From Proteromonas lacertae (lineage: Eukaryota > Sar > Bigyra > Opalinata > Proteromonadidae), in the NCBI GenBank assembly GCA_002245135.1, contig NGBS01000635.1:1-32175 (forward strand): DNA of 32,175 nt, written 5' to 3'. The notes below the pieces were generated by a model. It saw only the letters and a list, made by a program, of their open reading frames with translations. It searched no databases and was not told the DNA's origin. The position numbers and the translations under genes were made by a program. Positions 9,909 to 19,547 of this stretch are shown here, piece after piece. How positions within the stretch are numbered: position 1 is the first letter of the stretch; each line of letters begins with the position of its first letter.

Positions 9909-10208
9909 TTAAATACTAACAAAATTGGTTTTATCTTTAATATATTTAGTAATACATACTTTCATAATTATTCCAATTTGATATGGATCAATGTTTTCCA
10001 CAACAGTATACCTTTCACACATCATAAAGTGAATTACTGATAGAATATCATTATCATTAGTATCATTTATATATATTATTTTATAATCTTTTATAGATAA
10101 TTCAGATAATCTAGACAGTTTTAAAAGAATGTGTGAAATACCTTCAACATCATCTTCAACATTATAATGCAAGATAACATTCTGTTTAGAATGATTTATT
10201 GAAAGCAT
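9909..10208 (-). CDS. Unidentified ORF, about 99 aa, in the 3.3-kb element
   Basis: The ATG at 10208 is the first in frame; the open frame extends a few codons upstream without one. The sequence is acidic with VEDDVEGISHILLKLSRLSE and a Cys-containing MMCERYTVV segment. It lies just upstream of the protease remnant on the same strand and could be its N-terminal extension after further decay. No family recognised. Confidence 0.35.
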   Translation of the reverse strand: MLSINHSKQNVILHYNVEDDVEGISHILLKLSRLSELSIKDYKIIYINDTNDNDILSVIHFMMCERYTVVENIDPYQIGIIMKVCITKYIKDKTNFVSI

Positions 10209-10232
10209 TTGATAAAATATAATCAAAAACAA

Positions 10233-11683
10233 ATACAGTATAACACATTTTTTAAACAGACATTATTTACAAGAATATTGATACAACCATAATTATAACT
10301 AATATTTCAACATATTAACATTTTTAATTAAATCTTCATTTATTTCACTATTATTAGCTTATTATCCTAACTGTTCATCAGCATTGCCATAATTTCCTGT
10401 CTTTACATAAATAAGTCCTTCTTTTATAAAATTATTCAAAATATAAATTCAAAGAATCAAGCTTTTCTCAAGTTACAAATAGAAAAAAACTTGAAAATCT
10501 ATTGAAGCTGTATGTATATTTTATAAATAATATATAGTTATGATTATCCTACATGATATACTTGTAAACTGGTTAACAATGAGATGTTTTTGTTTGGATG
10601 AAGGTTTGTAGACAAAGCTGTTAATGTAATAATTTATTTATCTGATAATGTGATATGAATTAAAGTGAAAAAGTAAATCATAATTTCAAATATGTGAATG
10701 ATGTGTGTATTACCTATTTCAAGCATTTAAACTGTGTTTACAATGAAAATGTTTTCATTAATAATGCTACAGATGGATAATTGCTATTATGATGTTTGTA
10801 TATGTGATTTATAGAAATTTACTGGAATAGTAGTTGTATAAATGCTAATTTATTCTTAATAGGAATATTTAGATGAAATTAATGTTCCAAGTCTTAAATG
10901 TGGTAATTAAATGATAGAATCATTATTAATTGGAGAAATTTGTCACTAATGAGGATTACATATAAATTAATATAAGGAGGAAAGAGATAGAGAATAATAT
11001 AATAGCAAACCATTAGTACAGATGATTAGTGATTTTTAACTCTTGCTAAAAGATTTTCATGTAGTGGTTTAAAAAAGATATGTAGTTATTATTAATATAA
11101 GAAAATGAATGAAAATACTGCAAATTGTTTGTTTATATGAAAAACTATGGTTCTTTCTAAAATAGTTCGAGAAAAGAAGAAGGAATTAGAGTGTATAATG
11201 TACGATTTAGAAGCTCAAAAGAGTTGAGTAGGTTAGAAGGAATATTATGTGAATATAAGTAGATAGTTGAAAATGTGTTTGTAATATAAAGCTAAATCAT
11301 AATAAAAAGATTTTTTATTACCATATATAAAGATAAATTTCTGTAATAGTACATACATAGTAATCTTCTTCAATTTTTATTCTTTCGAATAATAATCTTA
11401 AAAATAATAAGAAGACTAATATGTATTTCTCTTATATTCTTTATCATTCTATAAAAAGTATATATATCATACAAAAACTAAAAGAAAATAATATGCTTGA
11501 AAAATGTTTGTGTGAAAACATTATGAAGTCAGAAGGGGTATAATTCTTAATTCCTATATAACTGCTACTTTTTATTATAACATAATACTAATATATTAAT
11601 TTTATATTTGACATATATATGATGAGTACTACAGTTTTATGTAGTTTTATGTTGCACAAAATAGTTGTCTATAGTACAAACTA
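10233..11683. other. Non-coding interior of the 3.3-kb element
   Basis: No ORF with protein-like character seen on either strand. AT-rich, with scattered short inverted repeats. 11524-11555 matches, inverted, the subterminal segment at 2230-2260, marking subterminal repeat of the family. Confidence 0.5.
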
Positions 11684-11793
11684 AATATATTTGAACATAA
11701 CTCATCGTCAACATCATAAATATGATATTAGTTTTGAAAAAAGTCTTCTTAACGCCCAACGGCGCATTTAGCTCAACGGCGCACAACAGCATT

Positions 11794-12187
11794 AACTATA
11801 CCAATAAGTTTTTCTTGGTTATACTGTTTAAGAATGTTTTTGTATTCATTTATTTTTCCTCATAATATTAATATATAAACTATTCCATCGAGTTGTCGTT
11901 AAAGTAGGTATACATAAATTGAGCTTATTTTGTTTACGACGGTTCTTAGTTGTTTACCTAGATCTACAAATACTTTTACATTAATATCTATAACTCCTCC
12001 TTGAACCATAGCCCCATTAATAGCAAGCTGAAGGCTATGGTTCATACATCTTACATTTGTTACACATGCATCTCTTATACCTTTCACCATATTCTTTCCA
12101 TTGTCTGAAGTAACTGAAGTTATTTCAAATCCATACATTTCTTTTATGAAATTTATTGAGTCTTTTATAATTTGATGAAAACTCTCC
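11794..12187 (-). pseudogene. hAT transposase, N-terminal/central part (copy 1, part 1)
   Basis: Contains VTSDNGKNMVKGIRD and RCMNHSLQLAI, the conserved central motifs of hAT transposases (catalytic Asp region), over about 85 residues. From 11871 to about 12155 the DNA is almost identical to 16040-16325, with a few substitutions such as the NGAMVQ/TGAMVK change. After VNKISSIYVYL the frame shifts by one base into TTTRWNS, exactly as in the second copy. The apparent ATG at 12207 lies in the neighbouring foldback repeat, so it is not the genuine start. The gene continues at 8447-7742 beyond the inserted element. Confidence 0.85.
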
Positions 12188-12805
12188 TGTTTTCCGCCAT
12201 TTGTCATAGTTGGCCGTTAGTATACCAGACATTTTTAAAACAAACTAACTATATATTCTCATTTGTCTTGATGAAAAATTGTTACTTTTATACTTACTTT
12301 GTCATATGACCTACCTCTGCAGTATACTTATTTTGTTAATATAAATAGTTTGAATATTTGCGCCATTTGTTTTCTTGAAATTTTATGAAGCAAACTAAAT
12401 GCATATTTAGCTAATATAGACTAAAATACATTAGCTGAAATAATTAGAATGTAATAATTATTAATTCTTTCTATATAAAAAAAGAAATGTAAAATATTGG
12501 CTTGAGTGAGGCTTGATTCTATATTTTCTTTTTTCATTTTAAATGTCTTATGATCAACATTAAGTAATTCTAATTATTACATTCTAATTATTTCAGCTAA
12601 TATATTTTAGTCTATATTAGCTAAATATACATATAGTTTACTTCAAAAATTTCAAGAAAACAAACGGCGCAAATATTCAAGCTATTTTTATTAACAAGAA
12701 AGTATACTGCAGAGGTAGGTTATATAACAAGTAAGAATATACATTTAGTTTGTTTTAAAAATGTCTAATAGACAAACGGCCAATTATGACAAATGGCGCA
12801 CAACA
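12188..12805. mobile_element. Foldback (long palindrome) element, copy P1
   Basis: Left end TGTTTTCCGCCATTTGTCAT, right end the inverse with GGCGCACAACA. The two halves are inverted repeats of nearly 300 bp around a short spacer near 12480-12540. The central arms with TTAGCTAATATAGACTAAAAT are close to perfect. The 5-bp flanks (TCTCC and TCTTA) share only TCT, so the target duplication is decayed or lost. It abuts the 5' end of hAT copy 1. No coding capacity. Its ends match the TGTTGTGCGCC family, so I infer it is a MITE-like derivative moved by the same machinery. Confidence 0.8.
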
Positions 12806-13243
12806 TCTTAATCTTTTTTAATTATAAAAACACCAATAGCACGACGTGATATTTGTGCAGGTGTAGAGATAAAAGAATTAACCAATCATTTTATGTATTA
12901 TTTGTGTTGAATTATGTAAGAAGTAAACTGTTTATAAACAAGTTATATAGATGAAAGAAGAAATAAAATTAATTTAAATCAACAAATTTTATAAAATATT
13001 CTAAATTACAAAAATAAATTTCAATTTATGATATATTCTCGATAAGCTACGTATGCAGCATAGACTCATCAAGTCTATGGTTAAGTGGTATAACATAGCC
13101 TGGTTGAGTTGTTAAAATAATTGGCTCAAATATATGGTTAAGATGTTAGGAGGACATATAATCGAAAATTCAAATAGATGATATTCATTTTGTAAGTTTA
13201 CTTCTGAGAAGTATAACCATTTTCAACCGTTAGATTTCCCTGC
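12806..13243. other. Upstream region of the fucosyltransferase-like gene
   Basis: No gene seen. A perfect 8-bp hairpin CATAGACT-CATCA-AGTCTATG lies near 13061-13081 and another short repeated motif TATGGTTAAG occurs at about 13076 and 13133. The promoter of the 13244 gene must lie here; no consensus element is recognised. Confidence 0.4.
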
Positions 13244-14208
13244 ATGTTAGTGTTTATAGAATTGATACTTTTATTATATATAATTTATTATAATAAAAAC
13301 AATAATGAAACATATTATTGGAATGAGTTCATGAAAATTAATAAAATTAAATATACATCTCTTATTTTATTCTCTCCTTACAAGGGATGTGGTTTTGCAA
13401 ATAAAATACCTACATTAACTAGTAGTATATTGCTATCATTAGTTAGTTATCATCCTTTATATATAGTTAACTGGTATGAGATTTTAAATTATTTCAAATT
13501 TCCTTTATCAATTTTTCTTTCAAAATGTAATTCAACTCACTTTTACACATTTAATAAAAAGAATTTAACTAATCTGAAACTTATAAACAAGAATATAACT
13601 ATCAAAATATTTATTTATCACAGTTTTACATCACTCGTTCTTCAATATTTTAATTATTCTCTACAACTAAAAACTATATTCACTGTAATAAATAAGCTTA
13701 ATATGCCATTAGAAATGTTTTTACATCATACATTTTTAATACCTACAAAGTATATATCAAAATATATTAAAGGATTTAAATTATTGCTTAAGAGAGCAAT
13801 TGTTGTTGGAGTTCATATACGAACGGGGTATTTATCAGATTTTGGAGAAAAGAATACATTTTTTTTAATAACAACAGTATTTCATTATATACAAAAGTGA
13901 TAAATGAAATTTTAGATTATAATAAGAAATATAAGTTATTCATTATATCAGATTCTTCAATAATATTGAGATATTTTAAACTAAAATATAATAAGAATAT
14001 AATTAATTATTCTATTCCAGGTGATATATGCCATGCAAGCAATTTTATGCACGGAAGACTTAGAAGAAATGAATGTGTCATCCGGCTAATATCAGAAAAT
14101 TATATTTTATCTGAATGTAATATATTGATAGGTTGTAGATCAAGCACATATTTTAGTTTGGCATGTTTAAGGAGTAAAAATAAGTGCATTAAAATAAGAA
14201 CCATTTAA
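13244..14208 (+). pseudogene. Fucosyltransferase-like type II membrane enzyme, one homopolymer frame break
   Basis: The first frame (ATG 13244 to 13900) has a signal-anchor (residues 1-16), GCGFANKIPTLTSSILLSL near the N-terminus and GVHIRTGYLSDF, the nucleotide-sugar-binding HxR type motif of alpha-1,2/alpha-1,6-fucosyltransferase folds. The second frame (to 14208) continues with LFIISDSS and ILSECNILIGCRSSTYFSLAC. Both halves align end to end with the intact paralogue at 26660-27613. The break falls in a run of eight T (13859-13866): one base more would restore one frame. This may be a pseudogene or a sequence error. It would transfer fucose (inferred) to glycans in the Golgi. Confidence 0.7.
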
Positions 14209-14659
14209 TCTTTAACTATGCATACTACATATTGATGATGTGAAACTACTTGATATATTTCTTAAGGTATTTTTTAATAGTGTTTTATGGAGTGATGTTA
14301 AGGTATAGAAGCATCTGATATATTCAAAGTATGCTTCGTTCTTTGATCGATTGAACTGATGAACAACCCTTGTTGTGTTATACTTTGATGTTGAAAAGCA
14401 ATACCTGATCAAAAGTTGGTTATTCATATAAGTTCAAGATATGCAGATATTATAAACGAAGAAACTTTCTTTGATAAGTTAGCACCGCAACAAGATTCAG
14501 AAGACTTAGAAATGGTGTTGCTCAGAAGAGTGGAGAGTTAAAGCCTTTGGATGAAACCATTTGATGGAAATGATAAAATTGACTTCTTCTGGTGATTCCA
14601 ACGATCTGGCTTCAGCTAAACGGCATCCATAAGATCAACATTTGTGCTAGGTACAATTA
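14209..14659. other. No gene recognised; degraded coding-like DNA
   Basis: Slightly less AT-rich than the surroundings. A short plus-strand open stretch near 14455-14540 (with LAPQQDSEDLEMVLLRRVE) looks like a protein fragment but has no start and no recognisable family. The rest is non-coding. Confidence 0.35.
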
Positions 14660-14709
14660 TGGAGTTTGTCTAGTTGGCCTTCTGTTTACCAGACACTTTT
14701 AAAACAAAC

Positions 14710-15771
14710 CTGAGTTCGGCAACGGGACGTCCTTTTGTGTTTTGTCCCGTCCCTTGTCCTTTTCATACACGAAAACTTCTCGTTGATTACACATGTCCTC
14801 TTTGTCCCGTGACGTGTAGTTTAACACGTCCTTTTTTGTCCTATATTTTTGAGTTTGAGTTTCTGTTTTTTTAATAAAAAATATTCTGCAATAGCATTAA
14901 ATAAGCTTAATATTAAGTATTACATACTATACTCAAGTCATTTTTGTATATCCTAAATAATATCTTTTGAAAATCCAATTAAGCCATATTTGCTATATCT
15001 ATGAATAATATTTAACCCACTTATACCACTTAGATAACTCTGTATAGTTTAATGAAGAATATCCCCATTTACAAACACTCATCACATTACAGAACTTCAC
15101 ATGATACATGCTTATCATTGCACTAATTTGTATTATAAAATATGCCTGGATTAAATACAAATAAAATGTAGAAAAAAACAATGTTTGATTAACTCGAGTT
15201 CTTTCATTTTTAATATCATATATTATTCACCTTCTTCCATTTTTCGCGAAAGTATTTCAACCGATATATGCTTTACAACATATGAGATATACTTTAGAAA
15301 TTTAAAGAAAATCTATGACATTATATCAACAATACCATGTTTAATGTTCAAGCTCTTTTATTGAGAGAATTTTCTCCATCGAAAGAGTAATACATTCATA
15401 CAGGAGAAATAGATTAAACTTAGATACTATTAATAACATTATGAGATTAAAGTATGAATTAGTTGAGAGAAATAAGAGAGAATAAGAACAAAATGTAGGA
15501 AGTGATGAAGATGAAAATAGAGAAATTACTAATGTGGAAGTAATAAGTAAAGAAGATGATGAGCAAAGTGAAGAAGGTAGTCCAGATTATCAATGTTATT
15601 ATTAATTATCTTTATTCTTACTTATAAATGTTTTAATAAACAAAAAAATCACATAATTTATTTATATTACAAAAAGGTAATATCAAATGTTTACAAAAGG
15701 GACAAATTGCTGTCCTTTATCATACTCTTGTCCCGGACATGTCCTTTTTGTCCCTGTCCCCGCCGAACTCA
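14710..15771 (+). mobile_element. hAT-type non-autonomous element, about 1.06 kb
   Basis: Inverted ends TGAGTTCGGC (14711-14720) and GCCGAACTCA (15762-15771), with GGGAC/GTCCC-rich subterminal repeats on both sides (14725-14835 and 15690-15760). Flanked by a direct duplication AAAACAAAC (14701-14709 and 15772-15780), effectively 8-9 bp as for hAT elements. It carries a hAT C-terminal remnant at 15375-15485. Confidence 0.75.
15375..15606 (+). pseudogene. hAT dimerisation-domain remnant plus acidic tail
   Basis: The frame has SIERVIHSYRRNRLNLDTI followed by IMRLKYELVERN, matching the ER.FS...R.RL....L..L.....N pattern at the hAT C-terminus. A TAA at 15483-15485 interrupts it. The same frame continues with an acidic stretch (GSDEDENREI, KEDDEQSEEGS) to about 15605, as often seen after that domain. 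The rest of the transposase is not recognisable. Confidence 0.55.
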
Positions 15772-15879
15772 AAAACAAACTAAATTCATATTCTTACTTA
15801 TTTAGATGAAAAATTGTTACTTTTATACTAACTATGTCATATAATCTATGTCTGCTACTTTATTATTTTTTGAAGTTAA

Positions 15880-16895
15880 TGTTTCATTGAATACTGTTGA
15901 AAAATATTTTGTTTGAATGAAAAATTGCTATAGAATTGATATAACTTCTAGCTTGTTTTTGGGTTATTTTTGTATTCATTTGTTTTTCTTCATAATATTG
16001 ATGCAATATTTCTTTACTTTCATAAAATTTCTATAACATAATATATAAACTATTCCATCGAGTTGTCGTTAAAGTAGGTATACATAAATTGAGCTTATTT
16101 TGTTTACGACGGTTCTTAGTTGTTTACCTAGATCTACAAATACTTTTACATTAATATCTATAACTCCTCCTTTAACCATAGCCCCAGTAATAGCAAGCTG
16201 AAGGCTATGGTTCATACATCTTACATTTGTTACACATGCATCTCTTATACCTTTCACCATATTCTTTCCATTGTCTGAAGTAACTGAAGTTATTTCAAAT
16301 CCATACATTTCTTTTATGAAATTTATTGTGTCTGTAATTGTGTCTGCCTTTTCATTAACAACTTCTACAACACCAAGTGTTACTGTAACTAATTCAAACA
16401 AATCGTTGCAATAACATCCACTAATACCTACTAGTTCATTGGAACGCTCCGATTTCCACCCATCTATAGCAAGTGCGACGTGTTTACCATTTAAATCTTT
16501 CTTTAATTTATCCTATAAAAAATGTAAAAATAATATACAACAATTTCTGTGTTTCTTTTAATTAAAAAGTCATTATATACCACTCTTCTTGATGGCTTAT
16601 ATCCTAATATATTGCAGAATCTACGAAAATTACTACTGTCTAACACAGTAGTGCTTATATGATCGTAAGTGATGAAATCAAATAAGCTTTGTTTTATCTC
16701 ATCATTGTTTATCTTTACATCTTCATCTACATAATTATGTGAACTTATTTGGTGAATTTTGACAGCCTTTCCAATTTTCACGTTACAAGCGTTTCGAACA
16801 CCACAAAATATGCAAATGCATTTATCAAGGCTTTTTATCTTTAACATATTATACCAAATGGTTTTGTAGAAGTTAAAATTAAGATGTTCAAGCAT
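15880..16895 (-). pseudogene. hAT transposase copy 2: BED finger to TRWNS region
   Basis: Exon 1 from the ATG at 16895 (the open frame reaches 16964 without an earlier ATG) has a BED-type zinc finger (CICIFCG...HQISSH), then SSNFRRFCNILGYKPSRRV. A 26-nt candidate intron (16538-16513) is followed by exon 2 with HVALAIDGWKSERSNELVGI, VTSDNGKNMVKGIRD and RCMNHSLQLAI. Next come a one-base shift, TTTRWNSLYIM, and an in-frame TAG near 16036. Protein-like sequence fades out near 15880, where the foldback remnant begins. The C-terminal dimerisation domain is absent. It therefore has most of a hAT transposase N-terminus but is dead. Confidence 0.85.
16513..16538 (-). other. Candidate 26-nt spliceosomal intron in hAT copy 2
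   Basis: Reads GTATATTATT...TTTTTATAG on the minus strand. Removing it joins NTEIV to DKLKKDL in frame, and the joined product has normal hAT spacing between the PSRR motif and DGWKS. A 29-nt alternative begins 3 nt upstream at GTTGTA and keeps the same frame. Confidence 0.55.
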
Positions 16896-16964
16896 ATTTG
16901 CCTCTTTTAAGGCAATAACTTCACGAGCCACTCCAATTGGTAAAACTATACTCCTAGAATACAA

Positions 16965-17524
16965 AATGATAGATTATATTAGATACATTTATAATAATTT
17001 TAAGAAATGATTAATGTCAAGCTAAAAGTTTGCCATTTTTTCTTGCAAATTTTTATAATCATTCTATACTTTATATTACATATAAAACACAATAGAATAA
17101 CTCATTGGTAAGGTTAGATTCAATTATGAAGAAAGAAAAAGCGCATCGACCGACGGTTAATCCGGTATTTTATAGAATGATATATAGAGCTTGAATTCAA
17201 TATGTACAGTTAGATAATATTATTAATATCACATGTTTAGGAGGAGGTCAGCTAATAGTTACTACAGCCTGGTGTCGGTCAACATTTGTTTATTGACCTA
17301 CGACTGATCGGTTTTCTCCGTCAGTCATGACCGATTTATACAATTAGGGTTAGTTTGTTTTAAAAATTGCAAAGAATATTGTTAAATTTAATATACTATA
17401 ACTCCTAAAATTATAATATGAAATATGATTCTATTGTAATGCTAAAAGTAATTTTCTATTATGTAATATATGATATTACACAGTAATAAACAAATAATCT
17501 TAAGAATGATATATAAATGTATGG
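16965..17524. other. Intergenic, hairpin-rich near 17266-17340
   Basis: No gene. Short inverted repeats GGTCAA...TTGACC and GACTGA...TCAGTC cluster at about 17277-17330, in a GC-enriched patch resembling that at 7486-7560. TTAGGGTTAG occurs at 17344-17353, too short to call an interstitial telomere. Confidence 0.4.
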
Positions 17525-18433
17525 TTATTTGCAAAATATTCTATTAATATATCCTATATCAAAAGGTACAGCTCTAAATAAATACAATTGCAAAGGCATG
17601 ATTTTTGTTTTCCAAACATCCACTAATTCATTATAATTAAGAGGTAAATGAGGGAGATGAATATCAATAATATTTCTATTTATTGATGATAGATTCTTTG
17701 GCCAAGAATTTCTATTAATTCTTGTATTTTTTATGTCTCTTATATGAAATATAACACTATTATTGTATTTTTTCCACATTTTTATTTTATCTCTTAAATA
17801 TACTTCATCCATATAACAATATTTTTCAAAATATTTCATACCTTTTTTCATTAAATTATTCATCAAATTTAAAGTTAACTTATCGATACTATTGTATATT
17901 ATATCAGATTTTAATATTTCTTTCCATATATATTTATTTCCTACCATATAACACATTGTCCATCTTCCTTTACTATTACCTTGACCATATCCATATTTAT
18001 CGTATGATTTTATTGTCAATTTATTGATATTAACATCATTAAAAAATGATGCAGATAATGGTATCATATCAACATCAGCAAGAAAAAAAAAAACACCTTC
18101 TTTAGATTTTTTACTAATTTTAAATCCAAATATTCTTGATAATTTTGAGGAATAGTGAAGCGAAACATTATTATCAAATTTTGCTATTATTACTTCACTG
18201 GATATATTAACTAAAATATTTTTTATAAATATAACTTCATTGGTAATAGAGTGACAAACAATAATTATTATTGTACTAAAGCCATTTAATTTCCATGCTT
18301 TTGCAGCAATTGGCAAATAAGATATATATGACAATGAACTAGCAGAAAGCTGAATGTAAATATTGTAGTTGTTGTTATTATTATGAATAATACAATATAC
18401 TAAAAACAAAAAAATAATTGTATGTATAAACAT
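17525..18433 (-). CDS. Putative type II membrane glycosyltransferase (GT-A-like)
   Basis: Intact single-exon ORF of 302 residues from the ATG at 18433, the first ATG; four in-frame codons lie upstream. Residues 1-16 form a signal-anchor, followed by an Asn-rich stem. FFFLADVDMIPLS (about residues 119-131) is a DxD-type metal/nucleotide-sugar motif at the end of a beta strand. Later segments are CYMDEVYLRDKI and IDIHLPHLPLNYNEL. The layout is that of a Golgi lumenal GT-A enzyme; family and substrate are not identified. It is unrelated in sequence to the 471-1289 gene apart from architecture. Confidence 0.65.
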   Translation of the reverse strand: MFIHTIIFLFLVYCIIHNNNNNYNIYIQLSASSLSYISYLPIAAKAWKLNGFSTIIIIVCHSITNEVIFIKNILVNISSEVIIAKFDNNVSLHYSSKLSRIFGFKISKKSKEGVFFFLADVDMIPLSASFFNDVNINKLTIKSYDKYGYGQGNSKGRWTMCYMVGNKYIWKEILKSDIIYNSIDKLTLNLMNNLMKKGMKYFEKYCYMDEVYLRDKIKMWKKYNNSVIFHIRDIKNTRINRNSWPKNLSSINRNIIDIHLPHLPLNYNELVDVWKTKIMPLQLYLFRAVPFDIGYINRIFCK

Positions 18434-18901
18434 ATTATTACACAAATATAGACTATAAGGTATTTATTAGTAATTAATAATAAATAACAAGGAATGATAT
18501 ACTCAATATTTACTTCTTCACAACTCCATAACTTAGTATAAATAACACCATTGTGTAATTAGTTTGTTTCTAAAGTCTCTAGCCCCTCAACAGGGAGTTG
18601 TACTCAACGGTGTACAACATGACTTAATTCACTTAACAGCGTTTTAAATGAAAGCTTAGATAGAGTTAAATCAAAAATTTTGTCATTTTGCTAAAATTAT
18701 CTTATCTTAAAACTTAGACTAAAAATTTGCAGCTGAGATATAACAACTATAAGTAGATGAATAATATATATATAGTTAAATATTTATTGATTGTTATCGT
18801 ATTTGAATTTACATAAATAACATAGATTTCCTAAGGAGAATTTGTTTTTAGTATATTTTTAATTAGAGGTAATTAGTTTCTGTTAGAGTAGGCCGTCTGT
18901 C
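18434..18901. other. Non-coding DNA with a decayed element end (18590-18619)
   Basis: No gene. TACTCAACGGTGTACAACA at 18601-18619 is a degenerate right end of the TGTTGTRCGCC family. 18886-18901 (GGCCGTCTGTC) is the left stub of a foldback copy interrupted by P2. Confidence 0.5.
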
Positions 18902-19547
18902 TACCATGTTGTGCGCCGATTGTCATAGTTGGCCATTTGTCTACCAGATACTTTTAAAACAAACTAAATGTATATTCTTACTTGTCTTGATGAAAAATTG
19001 TTACTTTTATACTTACTTTGTTATATGACCTAACTCTGCAGTATACTATTTTGTTAATAAAAATAGCTTGAATATTTGTGAGTTTGTTTTCTTGAAATTT
19101 TTGAAGTAAACTATATGTATATTTAGCTAATATAAACTAAAATACATTAGCTGAAATGATTAGAATGTAATAATTATTAAAAATTTCTACATAAAAAAAG
19201 AAATGTAAAAAATAGGCTTGAGTAAGGCTTGATTCTATATTTTCTTTTTTAATTTAAATGTCTTATGATCAACATTAAGTTATTCTAATCATTTCAGCTA
19301 ATGTATTTTAGTCTGTATTAGCTAAATATGCATTTAGTTTGCTTCATAAAATTTTAGAAAACAAACGGCACAAATATTCAAACTATTTTTATTAACAAAA
19401 TAGTATACTGCAGAGTTAGGTCATATAACAAAATAAGTATAAAAGTAACAATTTTTCATCAAGACAAGTAAGAATATACATTTAGTTTGTTTTAAAAGTA
19501 TCTGGTAGACAAATGGCCAACTATGACAATCGGCGCACAACATACCA
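18902..19547. repeat. 5-bp target-site duplication TACCA flanking P2
   Basis: TACCA at 18902-18906 and at 19543-19547, immediately outside TGTTGTGCGCC and GGCGCACAACA. The target is GTCTACCAGACAC of another foldback copy. Confidence 0.85.
18907..19542. mobile_element. Foldback (long palindrome) element, copy P2
   Basis: Complete 636-bp copy. Left TGTTGTGCGCCGATTGTCAT and right ATGACAATCGGCGCACAACA are exact inverses, and inverted similarity extends through most of the length to a spacer near 19190-19250 containing GGCTTGAGTAAGGCTTGATT. No coding capacity. The exact target duplication and matched ends make this the best reference copy of the family. Confidence 0.88.

Larger units (their letters stand above)
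8448..11788. mobile_element. 3,341-bp DNA transposon, TGT...ACA ends, about 105-bp terminal inverted repeats
   Basis: Left end TGTTGTGCGCCGTTGAGC, right end its inverse. The inverted repeats are about 8448-8551 and 11684-11788 and differ at only a few positions, so the insertion is fairly young compared with its contents. Each repeat contains two copies of a TGCGCCGTTGRGC submotif. It carries a decayed Ulp1-like protease, an unidentified minus-strand ORF and a broken plus-strand ORF, but no transposase that I can recognise, so it is probably non-autonomous. TGTNR-type ends and an Ulp1 protease are reported for Ginger transposons, which use rve integrases. Polintons are the alternative. The 5-bp duplication fits an integrase-type mechanism. 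Superfamily assignment is inference. Confidence 0.8.
8443..11793. repeat. 5-bp target-site duplication GCATT flanking the 3.3-kb element
   Basis: GCATT at 8443-8447 directly precedes the left terminus and GCATT at 11789-11793 directly follows the right terminus. The duplicated site lies inside the hAT transposase coding region. Confidence 0.85.
14660..15860. mobile_element. Partial foldback element P4, split by a hAT-like insertion
   Basis: The left piece (about 14672-14709: GTTGGCCTTCTGTTTACCAG then AAAACAAAC) and right piece (15772 to about 15860: AAAACAAACTAAATTCATATTCTTAC...) together reproduce the left arm of the foldback family. The interior and right arm are missing, and hAT copy 2 begins soon after. 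Confidence 0.7.

Noticed and set aside
12190-12207. ATG at 12207 as the start of hAT copy 1
   Set aside because: It lies in the foldback repeat's terminal arm, and the homologous copy 2 has unrelated sequence there.
13897-14208. Separate 103-residue gene
   Set aside because: It aligns as the C-terminal third of the fucosyltransferase-like paralogue at 26660-27613 and has no ATG of its own at the right place.
14674-14874. Plus-strand ORF rich in Pro, Cys and Thr
   Set aside because: It is translation of GTCCC-rich terminal repeats of the hAT-like element.
17344-17353. Interstitial telomere repeat TTAGGGTTAG
   Set aside because: Less than two units, expected by chance in this composition.
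2001-18619. One 16.6-kb Polinton bounded by the related ends at 2001 and 18619
   Set aside because: The length is attractive, but the 5-bp flanks (GACAA and TGACT) do not match. The right end is degenerate and similarity beyond about 20 bp is poor. Shared TGAC on both sides is out of register.
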